Shown: piece by piece, positions 35,089 through 41,832 of the stretch
Position numbering within the stretch: position 1 is the first letter of the stretch
Layout: every line of letters starts with the position of its first letter
Assembly (NCBI GenBank): GCA_947258755.1
Contig: CAMYJO010000027.1
Span: 1 to 58,578 of the forward strand
Reading direction: 5' to 3'
Source: an uncultured Gammaproteobacteria bacterium
Lineage (GTDB): Bacteria > Pseudomonadota > Gammaproteobacteria > JAADHQ01
Length of the DNA: 58,578 nucleotides
Notes under the pieces: generated by a model
What the model was told of the DNA's origin: nothing
The model's database searches: none
Seen by the model: the letters and a program-made list of their open reading frames with translations, nothing else
Made by a program: the position numbers and the translations under genes

Positions 35089-35835
35089 CTAGAACAAACC
35101 AGTCAGTGAACGTGTCAGGCCGCTGGTCAACAGCGGTGCGGCCTCAGCATACTCAAGATTGACTTTATTCGCCGTGCTGACAATACGGGTGCGGTATTTT
35201 TTACGGTCGGTGACCTCAGAAGATGTCTGGCGTTGGGTTCCACCAATACCTTGACTTGCATCTTGCTTATTGTCCTGACGAATCAAAACACCTTTTTTTG
35301 CTTTTTCAGATAATTGAATATCGGTGATGGCCATATAGGTAACATCCTTGACGGCATTATCGGCGATCAGTGATGCCGCACCGGCCAGCAGGCCACCTAC
35401 AGCAGCACCGCGATAACTACGGTCAATGGCACCACCGGCAACGGCACCGGCAACAATAGCGCCGCCATAACCGTTATTCAACGCAGCTTCTGCAGCAGTA
35501 GGGCTGGCCTTGGTGACATTCAGAACATTCGCCTGCAAACGGAAGTGCGCTGCCTCAGGATCTTGTGTTATGCGATAGCCCTTGGCTTGAATGGCTTGTT
35601 TGATCGGACCTTCAATATCAAAATTAGGTTTATCCGAGGTATTTCTGATCTGGATAAAAACCACTTTCTTGTTTGGTGATACTGGATCAAGAAAGATGGT
35701 GTTACTCATCTTGGTTTGTACATCCAGATCTTTTTTGGAAATCGCGACGGCGGTTGCTGCACATCCAGTCAATTGAATGGTGACAGCCAGTGTCGTGATA
35801 ATACCTAGGAATTTAACAGATTGCTTGACGTTCAT
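35089..35835 (-). CDS. traT: TraT-family outer-membrane lipoprotein
   Basis: A 248-residue lipoprotein of the TraT complement-resistance / surface-exclusion family. The signal peptide ends in the lipobox LTGC with Cys25. Family features are MSNTIFLDP, a Gly/Ala-rich central membrane-like stretch (AIVAGAVAGGAIDRSYRG), ADNAVKDVTYMAITDIQ and VVSTANKVNLEYAEA-like (here RIVSTANKVNLEYAEA). F-plasmid TraT blocks conjugation and limits complement deposition. No transfer genes are nearby. A GGAGGAG ribosome-binding site precedes ATG 35835; an upstream start at 35880 would add 15 residues before the signal peptide. Confidence 0.9.
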   Translation of the reverse strand: MNVKQSVKFLGIITTLAVTIQLTGCAATAVAISKKDLDVQTKMSNTIFLDPVSPNKKVVFIQIRNTSDKPNFDIEGPIKQAIQAKGYRITQDPEAAHFRLQANVLNVTKASPTAAEAALNNGYGGAIVAGAVAGGAIDRSYRGAAVGGLLAGAASLIADNAVKDVTYMAITDIQLSEKAKKGVLIRQDNKQDASQGIGGTQRQTSSEVTDRKKYRTRIVSTANKVNLEYAEAAPLLTSGLTRSLTGLF

Positions 35836-36268
35836 TATTACTCCTCCCTGACATCGGCCCCTCCCGGATCGATCAAACACCTAGATTAAACCAGGTGGGT
35901 CCTTTGTTTTTTCATGTTGTGAACTATTAATACGGCACCTATTTTGATGTTTATTGATGGGATATGCAAGGACCTAATGAACATTTGTCTGCGGTAATTT
36001 TTAACTTATTGTAATTTAGAAAGTATTTATGATTAGTAGTGGGGTATGTCAGGTGAATATTAATTATGCTGCATGAACTTAAGCAATCGTTTCTATCAAT
36101 TAACTGCTGGGCAAAAAGTCAGCGCTCGACTACTATCGTTACAATTGATGGAGCAAGTGATAATAATATGATCCGACTGAGTAGGTCTACGGGCCAGCAA
36201 CAATCCCTTGGCGAACACCATCGCAGCATATTACTAGAGTTAGGCCTTGACCATCGTGCGCGCCAGTC
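35836..36268. other. Gap between traT and the DksA-like gene
   Basis: Apart from a doubtful 69-codon frame at 36066-36275, nothing is seen here. The stretch is AT-rich and probably holds divergent promoters, but I cannot place them. Confidence 0.4.
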
Positions 36269-36275
36269 ATGCTGA
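36066..36275 (+). CDS. Doubtful small open reading frame
   Basis: A 69-codon frame that overlaps the start of the DksA-like gene by 7 nt. The translation (MLHELKQSFLSINCWAK onward) matches no family I know, and no ribosome-binding site precedes the ATG. Overlap with the next gene is the only argument for it. Confidence 0.25.
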   Translation: MLHELKQSFLSINCWAKSQRSTTIVTIDGASDNNMIRLSRSTGQQQSLGEHHRSILLELGLDHRARQSC

Positions 36276-36619
36276 GCAGTGAACAGATACAGGTTTTAAA
36301 GGATCGTCTGTTACAACTGCGCCAGGACTTGCTCGCCCTGGAGCAGACCGCTAAAAATGCCAGCAGTACAGTCACACTGGACCAGACGCGTGTCGGGCGC
36401 TTGTCGAGAATGGATGCATTACAAGGGCAGGCGATGTCGCAGGAACGAGATAGACGTCGACAGCTTGAACTACAAAAAATCAGCGCCGCCCTGCAACGAA
36501 TCGAGGAGGGTGATTATGGTTATTGCGTACAGTGTGAGGAAGCGATTGCACTCAAGCGCATCGAGTTCGACCCTGCGGTGCCTCTATGTATTGAATGCGC
36601 AGGGAAGAATGAGCTATGA
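36269..36619 (+). CDS. DksA/TraR C4-type zinc-finger protein
   Basis: A 116-residue member of the DksA/TraR family. An N-terminal coiled coil (about 4-70) is followed by a C4 zinc finger with Cys86, Cys89, Cys107 and Cys110 in GYCVQCEEAI and LCIECA. DksA-type proteins enter the RNA polymerase secondary channel and modulate transcription with ppGpp. It is shorter than E. coli DksA (151) and lacks the clear DxxDxA tip of DksA, so it is a DksA-like paralogue of uncertain role. Confidence 0.88.
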   Translation: MLSSEQIQVLKDRLLQLRQDLLALEQTAKNASSTVTLDQTRVGRLSRMDALQGQAMSQERDRRRQLELQKISAALQRIEEGDYGYCVQCEEAIALKRIEFDPAVPLCIECAGKNEL

Positions 36620-36637
36620 GGGCCTGCCCTTGTGCTG

Positions 36638-37012
36638 CTAACCTTCTTCAATCTCGTCGACATCCAGTTGACCACTGATGCGGCGACGGATATGCGACCA
36701 GGAAATACCGATTGCCAGTACGGCACAAATCAGGAATAGAATAATATAGGATACCGCGCGTACGCTGTCTGTTGGTATCAGGCCCCAGTCGACCACCAGC
36801 CATATCAGGGTACCGAAAAAGGCAAAGGCCAGGTAGATGATCCAGCCAATCAATAGAATAATACCGGCCAATACTTTCAGTGGAGTGATGGTTTTTAGAT
36901 CGGTCAACACCCAGTCATAGTACGAATAGCCTTCGGGGTTATAGGTGCAAAACACCAGTATGACCGCAACAATAAAGCGGATAAAAATACCGCTGGCAGA
37001 GATTGAGTTCAT
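36638..37012 (-). CDS. DUF6524-like inner-membrane protein
   Basis: A 124-residue membrane protein with about four hydrophobic segments (for example 8-26, 46-74, 90-105) and the conserved-looking FATYNPEG-type motif (here CTYNPEGYSYYDW). It resembles DUF6524 proteins. The function is unknown. It converges on the DksA-like gene, with 18 bp between the stops. It starts at ATG 37012; no strong ribosome-binding site is seen. Confidence 0.75.
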   Translation of the reverse strand: MNSISASGIFIRFIVAVILVFCTYNPEGYSYYDWVLTDLKTITPLKVLAGIILLIGWIIYLAFAFFGTLIWLVVDWGLIPTDSVRAVSYIILFLICAVLAIGISWSHIRRRISGQLDVDEIEEG

Positions 37013-37236
37013 TCAGTCCAGTCCTGGTTAGTGCTGAGTGGCAATAATTAATAAGTGATTATCTATAACATAATATATAACAGCCGGTGCCGACAAGATA
37101 GCCCCTGATGCGCGGGCTGGTGTTAAGTGTTTGTGAAATAAAAATAAAATGACAGGTTTGCAAAAAAACCTGAGTGCCACTGAATTTATTACCGTCAAAC
37201 TGTTCTATAGTCACATAATGACAACAGGAGTCTGAT

Positions 37237-37971
37237 ATGAACAAGGCAATGTTAACTACCCTGGTATTGCTACTGTGCCTGCCGCTATCGCCTGCACTGC
37301 ATGCTGAAAATGTAGCCAGTTATAAAGACCTCCGTGACCAGATGTTGAACAAGGGGGCCGATAACAAACAAAAGAAGTCCAAATTCAGCCCGGATGAACT
37401 TAAGCTAATGAAGGATTCGCTGGCGCAGGTGAAACAGGGGCATCCGTCCCCGGGACTAAAGGTGGGTCAGAAGGCGCCGGACTTTAGCTTGACCAATGCC
37501 TTCGGTAAAACTGTAAGCCTGTCGGCACAATTAAAAAACGGCCCGGTTATTCTGGTGTTTTATCGCGGTGCGTGGTGTCCTTTCTGTAACCTGCACCTGC
37601 ATGTGTTACAGAAGAATATCGATAACTTCAAAAAACATGGAGCGACCCTGATCGCGATCACGCCGCAACAACCAGATCAATCTGCGAAACAATTAAAGAA
37701 AAAAGGTTACCCGTTCGAGGTCTTGAGTGATCTCGATGACAGTGTCATGCAGCACTATGGTCTGTATTACAAATTATCTGATGAGCTCGTCAGTCTGTAT
37801 AAACGTAAAGGGCTCGACGTCGAGCAATACAATGGCAAGGGCAGGGTGGCGTTACCGATCCCCGGTACCTTCGTTATCGGTCAGGACGGCATCATCAAGG
37901 CGGCGCATGCCGATCATGACTACAAAGAACGCATGGAACCGACGCAGATTATCCAGGCCTTGCAGCAATAA
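37237..37971 (+). CDS. Exported AhpC/TSA-type peroxiredoxin
   Basis: A 244-residue thioredoxin-fold protein of the AhpC/TSA superfamily with a signal peptide (about 1-23, ending LHA). The active-site region is FYRGAWCPFCNLH, with Cys114 and Cys117 forming a CxxC pair that is more typical of a peroxiredoxin-like or thioredoxin reductase-dependent subgroup than of classical 2-Cys enzymes. It should act in the periplasm on peroxides. The ribosome-binding site ACAGGAG is close. Its last 23 bp overlap the end of the convergent rhombosortase gene. Confidence 0.88.
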   Translation: MNKAMLTTLVLLLCLPLSPALHAENVASYKDLRDQMLNKGADNKQKKSKFSPDELKLMKDSLAQVKQGHPSPGLKVGQKAPDFSLTNAFGKTVSLSAQLKNGPVILVFYRGAWCPFCNLHLHVLQKNIDNFKKHGATLIAITPQQPDQSAKQLKKKGYPFEVLSDLDDSVMQHYGLYYKLSDELVSLYKRKGLDVEQYNGKGRVALPIPGTFVIGQDGIIKAAHADHDYKERMEPTQIIQALQQ

Positions 37972-38575
37972 GCCCTGACAGCTTGTTGCGTTGATAGCGT
38001 GACCTGATCATCACGATGGCTAGTCCGATGGCCATGCCTACGATGTGCGCCTCTGGCACGCTGGGCCATGTGGTATGCGTAAAGATCGCTTCTTGTGTGA
38101 ATAGTTCCATTAAGTTTTTAATCAAGGCAAGCGCGAGTATCAGCAGGATCGAGGGTGCGCGATAGTGTTGCCACAAGGCAGCAATACCGGTGACCAGAAG
38201 GGTATTCAGTATTCCCGATAGTCCACAATAGGCACTCAGGTCCGGCATGAAATATATCAACCAAAATGACATCAATACGCAAGCCAGTAACAGGTCGGTA
38301 AACAGGCGTGTCTTCAGTTGTTGTTCAAACAGGCTGCCGAGTACGATCAGGGCGCTGATGTTCCAGACGGCATGTTCAAGATCGCTATGCATCCAGTGCC
38401 CGCTGATCAACGTCCACAGTTCGCCTTGACTGATGGCCGCGCGGCTAAAGACCCAGAGTTCGGGTGCCGGGCCGGCGATATAGTAGCCAAGTATGGCCAG
38501 CAGCCCGAGGATAAAAGAACGCCATGGCAGACGAAGTCTGCCATGGCGTGGGTTACTGCCCTGTTCAAGCGGCAT
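37949..38575 (-). CDS. rrtA: Rhombosortase (rhomboid-family GlyGly-CTERM protease)
   Basis: A 208-residue intramembrane serine protease of the rhombosortase subgroup (TIGR03902). It has about six membrane segments. Motifs are HWMHSDLEHAVWN (60-72), the nucleophile GLSG with Ser120 (118-121) and the catalytic His177 in EAHIVG. Rhombosortases cut proteins with a C-terminal GlyGly-CTERM signal, releasing or anchoring them. The VIT/VWA gene just upstream ends in such a signal, and the two genes overlap by 11 nt (its ATG lies inside the last codons of the VIT/VWA gene). It is the clear dedicated processing enzyme. Confidence 0.93.
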   Translation of the reverse strand: MPLEQGSNPRHGRLRLPWRSFILGLLAILGYYIAGPAPELWVFSRAAISQGELWTLISGHWMHSDLEHAVWNISALIVLGSLFEQQLKTRLFTDLLLACVLMSFWLIYFMPDLSAYCGLSGILNTLLVTGIAALWQHYRAPSILLILALALIKNLMELFTQEAIFTHTTWPSVPEAHIVGMAIGLAIVMIRSRYQRNKLSGLIAARPG

Positions 38576-40742
38576 TTTTTCTACCCCGACGGGTGGTCAG
38601 CATGACCGAGGCTGCCAACAGGCCGAACAATGCCAGCGTCCACGGATCGATAGCACCACCGCCACCACCAAAGCTTGGGCGTGGGGATTTGTACATGGGT
38701 TGCTGGGTATCCACACGACGGCTGGGAGCCGGGCGGGCCTGGCGTTGCTGTTGTGCCGCCTGTTCAACCGCCAGGCGTTTCTTGTTACTGCGTTCGATCT
38801 TACGCGATGCAAATACCTCATCACGCATCACCACCATCGAGGTATAGTCGGTGACCAGACCATATTCAGTACCCAGGCCGACGATCGCCTGTTTGATATC
38901 CGCCTTTTCACCGAAGTTATTGATTTCTTCCATCATGTCTTCGATGCTGGCATAGGCCCACAGGCGTTCAATTTCCGGGTTCTCATTGGTCGTTGCCGGA
39001 AAATTAAAACGGGTCTGATAGGACTTGTCCTGACCGGATATTTTACCATCGATCTTCACGGTAGCTTGACCATCACCCCAGTAGTGACCAAACACTACTA
39101 GTTGTTGACCACGATACAGGCTGCCGATTTTCTGTGGTGTGATATCGGCAGTTTTAACGCCGCTGATATCGACCTTGACGCCATGCAGGGCCTCATGTGT
39201 GACCTTACTACTGGCCTTCAGGATCTGACCGACAATGTCATCACTATTGGATATGCTGATGGCAAAACCATTGGACTCGCGTGTCATCGCTTCAAGCATC
39301 GGACGGTTACTGCTGTTACCCATGATCATGGTAAACAGGCGAATATCTTTTTGCTTGATCAACTCGATGAATTTGCGCTGATGGGTTTCACCGACATTGG
39401 CAACGCCGTCAGTCACCAGTACGATGGCACTGGTACGGTCAGCATCAATTTGCTGCAGACCATTAAACAGGCCCTGGTACAAATTGGTACCGCTGTTGGG
39501 CTGAATTGCCGCGACCTTATCGCTGTAGTGTTTGATCATATCCGGTGTGGCATTGATATAACCGGGAGTCAGATCGCTGGCACGATTATTAAACAGTACG
39601 ATACGGAAACGGTCGTCGGCGCGCATCTTTTTCATGGTGCGTTGTACGCCATCGGCCAAGGTTGCAAACTTCCTCTGCATGGAACCGGAGATGTCCAGTA
39701 CAAAGATATAGTCCTTGCCCTTATTGATTGGCTTCAGGTCTGCACCGGGTGTGACCACCATCATGAAGGTACCGCGTTTACTGGCATCCGGTTTATACGT
39801 CACCAGGTCAACGCTACCCGGCAGGCCGGGCTTGTGACGCCAATACACCACCAGATCCTTATCCAGTGTATAAACGGCATTGCCCTGCTGAGGATTGAAG
39901 TTCACCGCAGGTGCTGGACTGCCGCCCTCTAATGGATGTGCGGTATTAACCGTATTCAGGCTGGCAGGCATTGCAGTCGCGACAACATCGTCCGATGGAT
40001 TGGCTTGCGCCTTACTCGTCGGTGTAGTTTGGCTGGCCTGTTGACCGATGTGCACATTCCATTCACCGGCACTGTGTTGTTTGACAGTGGCATTACCCTG
40101 ATTGGGTACACGTACGGCATCGACCGGATAGGCGGACTTGATCTTCAGGTTAAAATTAAACTTGCTGGTGACCTTGTCATTGGCAGTCCAGAAAGCCAGT
40201 TTCTGATCGTCGACGCCACCCTCCTCAAGTGGATAGACATAACGACCTATACCAGTATCGATATGCGCCGGTTGCAGATAGACGATACGCACGCGCGTAT
40301 CTTTACCGGCACGAACCGGCGAGACCATGGCTTCAAAGGTCTTGAAACTGTCCTTCTCGGTCAGGCCCGCATCACGACCGGCCTGTTTTTCTTCCTCATA
40401 GACCTTACGCGCTTGTTGCTTTTCCAGCACCTCGCCGGTGACCGCCTTACCATCGATCCAGAGAGTCATTTCGGCGACCGAACCATGTTCGGGGACTGGA
40501 AATGAATAACGAGCCTCCAGGTCCTGTGCATGCGGGTTATGAAAGACCTGTTCAACCTGTGTGATCGCATAGCCGTCTTCGATCGTGACGGTGACCTCGT
40601 GGTCACGAATCTCTAGGGCGGGCAGGTTGCTATTGGTCGGAGTCAGCAGACCGGCTGCCATGACCGGTTGCATGCTCAACATGCACAGGGCCGTGGCCAT
40701 GTACCTGCTGATGCGGCTAATAAATGATGTTGTATTGTTCAT
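38565..40742 (-). CDS. VIT and VWA domain protein with GlyGly-CTERM anchor
   Basis: A 725-residue exported protein. A signal peptide (about 1-30, ending MAA) precedes a VIT domain (about 36-165), a Thr/Pro/Ala-rich linker (232-285) and a VWA domain with MIDAS D350-x-S352-x-S354 in VLDISGSM, then a C-terminal part to ~680. The tail has SFGGGGG (690-696), a hydrophobic segment and RRGRK, the GlyGly-CTERM tripartite signal that rhombosortase cuts. The layout matches the marine proteobacterial sortase-target family (TIGR03788), but the partner here is a rhombosortase instead of a sortase. A GGGAGAG ribosome-binding site precedes the ATG at 40742. It is divergent from a TetR gene. Confidence 0.93.
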   Translation of the reverse strand: MNNTTSFISRISRYMATALCMLSMQPVMAAGLLTPTNSNLPALEIRDHEVTVTIEDGYAITQVEQVFHNPHAQDLEARYSFPVPEHGSVAEMTLWIDGKAVTGEVLEKQQARKVYEEEKQAGRDAGLTEKDSFKTFEAMVSPVRAGKDTRVRIVYLQPAHIDTGIGRYVYPLEEGGVDDQKLAFWTANDKVTSKFNFNLKIKSAYPVDAVRVPNQGNATVKQHSAGEWNVHIGQQASQTTPTSKAQANPSDDVVATAMPASLNTVNTAHPLEGGSPAPAVNFNPQQGNAVYTLDKDLVVYWRHKPGLPGSVDLVTYKPDASKRGTFMMVVTPGADLKPINKGKDYIFVLDISGSMQRKFATLADGVQRTMKKMRADDRFRIVLFNNRASDLTPGYINATPDMIKHYSDKVAAIQPNSGTNLYQGLFNGLQQIDADRTSAIVLVTDGVANVGETHQRKFIELIKQKDIRLFTMIMGNSSNRPMLEAMTRESNGFAISISNSDDIVGQILKASSKVTHEALHGVKVDISGVKTADITPQKIGSLYRGQQLVVFGHYWGDGQATVKIDGKISGQDKSYQTRFNFPATTNENPEIERLWAYASIEDMMEEINNFGEKADIKQAIVGLGTEYGLVTDYTSMVVMRDEVFASRKIERSNKKRLAVEQAAQQQRQARPAPSRRVDTQQPMYKSPRPSFGGGGGAIDPWTLALFGLLAASVMLTTRRGRKNAA

Positions 40743-40829
40743 TGTGTTCTCTCCCTACATAAACATATAAGTCATTGTTAATAAAAGTAATACTATTAAA
40801 TAAACACCGTTCAATTAAGGTCGAAATAA

Positions 40830-40847
40830 AAATACCCGGAGGTATTT
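40830..40847. promoter_or_regulatory. Short hairpin in the VIT/VWA-tetR intergenic region
   Basis: AAATACC (40830-40836) and GGTATTT (40841-40847) pair around a CGGA loop. It lies between the VIT/VWA start and the two TetR-type palindromes and may be part of the operator array or a leader hairpin. Confidence 0.4.
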
Positions 40848-40857
40848 GCTGATTAAA

Positions 40858-40870
40858 TGAACACTGTTCA
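40858..40870. promoter_or_regulatory. Operator-like palindrome 1 (probable TetR site)
   Basis: TGAACACTGTTCA is a perfect dyad with 6-bp arms around one base. It shares the TGAACA/TGTTCA half-sites with the second palindrome at 40889-40905. A weaker related sequence (AAACACCGTTCAAT) lies at 40802-40815. Confidence 0.7.
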
Positions 40871-40888
40871 GTTATTTTATAGCACACA

Positions 40889-40905
40889 ATTGAACATTGT
40901 TCAAT
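40889..40905. promoter_or_regulatory. Operator-like palindrome 2 (probable TetR site)
   Basis: ATTGAACATTGTTCAAT is a perfect 17-bp dyad with 8-bp arms, 46 bp before the tetR ATG. It is centred 33 bp from palindrome 1, about three helical turns, so cooperative binding is plausible. The TetR product is expected to repress itself and the divergent VIT/VWA-rhombosortase operon. Confidence 0.75.
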
Positions 40906-40950
40906 ATTTCGCTATAGTTTATTTAAATATTTTTTAGGGCAGGGGATAGC

Positions 40951-41550
40951 ATGGCGCGTCGAAGTGATCATAGCAGGGATGAAATCAGGGAAATGTCCCT
41001 GCAGGCGGCAGAACAATTGATTATTGCCCAGGGCTACAAGGCCCTGAGTGCGCGCAAGGTGGCATCCGAGATCGGTTATACCGTCGGCACCCTGTACCTG
41101 GTGTTCAAAAACCAGGACGAATTCATACTCCATATAAATAGCCGCACCCTGGATGAGCTCTATCAATCTATGCAGACCGTGATTGATGATCACCAAGACG
41201 CGCATGCATGCGTGTTGGCCCTGTGCCGAAACTATTATGACTTTGCCGCCGCCAATGCCAACCGCTGGTTGTTGATCTTTGAACATGCATTACCCGAAGA
41301 CAATGGTGTGCCCGACTGGTATCAGCAACGTATCCGTGGCGGTTTCGAGATGTTGGAGAAGTTACTGCAGTCTCTGGTGGCCACACATAAGCCACAACAG
41401 ATTGGTACGGCCGCACGCGTGTTATGGGGTAGCGTACATGGCATTACCATGCTAGCCATAACCCGTAAGCTGGATGTGGTGGGTATCGAGTCGGTGTATG
41501 AGTTGATTGATTCCCTGGTTGAGAATTATCTGGCAGGGCTAACACGATAA
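40951..41550 (+). CDS. TetR-family transcriptional regulator
   Basis: A 199-residue TetR-type regulator. The N-terminal helix-turn-helix (about 10-57, with ALSARKVASEIGYTVGTLYLVFKN) is standard, and the C-terminal domain with LWGSVHGITMLAI is of the TetR_C_33-like (WHG) group. It is divergently transcribed from the VIT/VWA-rhombosortase operon, and two palindromes with TGAACA half-sites lie between the starts, so it probably controls that operon and itself. The inducing ligand is unknown. Confidence 0.92.
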   Translation: MARRSDHSRDEIREMSLQAAEQLIIAQGYKALSARKVASEIGYTVGTLYLVFKNQDEFILHINSRTLDELYQSMQTVIDDHQDAHACVLALCRNYYDFAAANANRWLLIFEHALPEDNGVPDWYQQRIRGGFEMLEKLLQSLVATHKPQQIGTAARVLWGSVHGITMLAITRKLDVVGIESVYELIDSLVENYLAGLTR

Positions 41551-41705
41551 TTTTTCAGCAGTAAAAGATAGAGTAATTTTATTTCAATGCAGCGAGTAGT
41601 AAAGCTGTCCCCGAAGTATCCGCAATCCCATTAACTGCAAGCAAGGTAATTTGTCACATTACTGTTGCAGATAAATCACTGCTTCAAATTCCAAAATAGC
41701 GAAAA

Positions 41706-41729
41706 TTGGTATACCAACAACAGGTTGTT
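41706..41729. promoter_or_regulatory. Two adjacent short dyads upstream of the orphan protein gene
   Basis: TTGGTATACCAA (41706-41717) is a perfect 12-bp palindrome and is followed at once by AACAACAGGTTGTT, a second, near-palindromic stretch. They lie ~105 bp before the start of the 736-residue protein and could be an operator. Confidence 0.45.
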
Positions 41730-41832
41730 ATTCGATTGTATCGTTAATCGGACAAATCAATCCGTGTAGATGTGTTGGCTGCGGAATAGCGCCAACATTA
41801 TGCATTAATCTATGGAGCTCAAGGAGTGTGTT

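Noticed and set aside
38493-40505. Long plus-strand open frames (202, 276 and 189 codons) opposite the VIT/VWA gene
   Set aside because: They are antisense to a gene with a clear signal peptide, VIT, VWA and anchor; their translations show no family and have odd composition.
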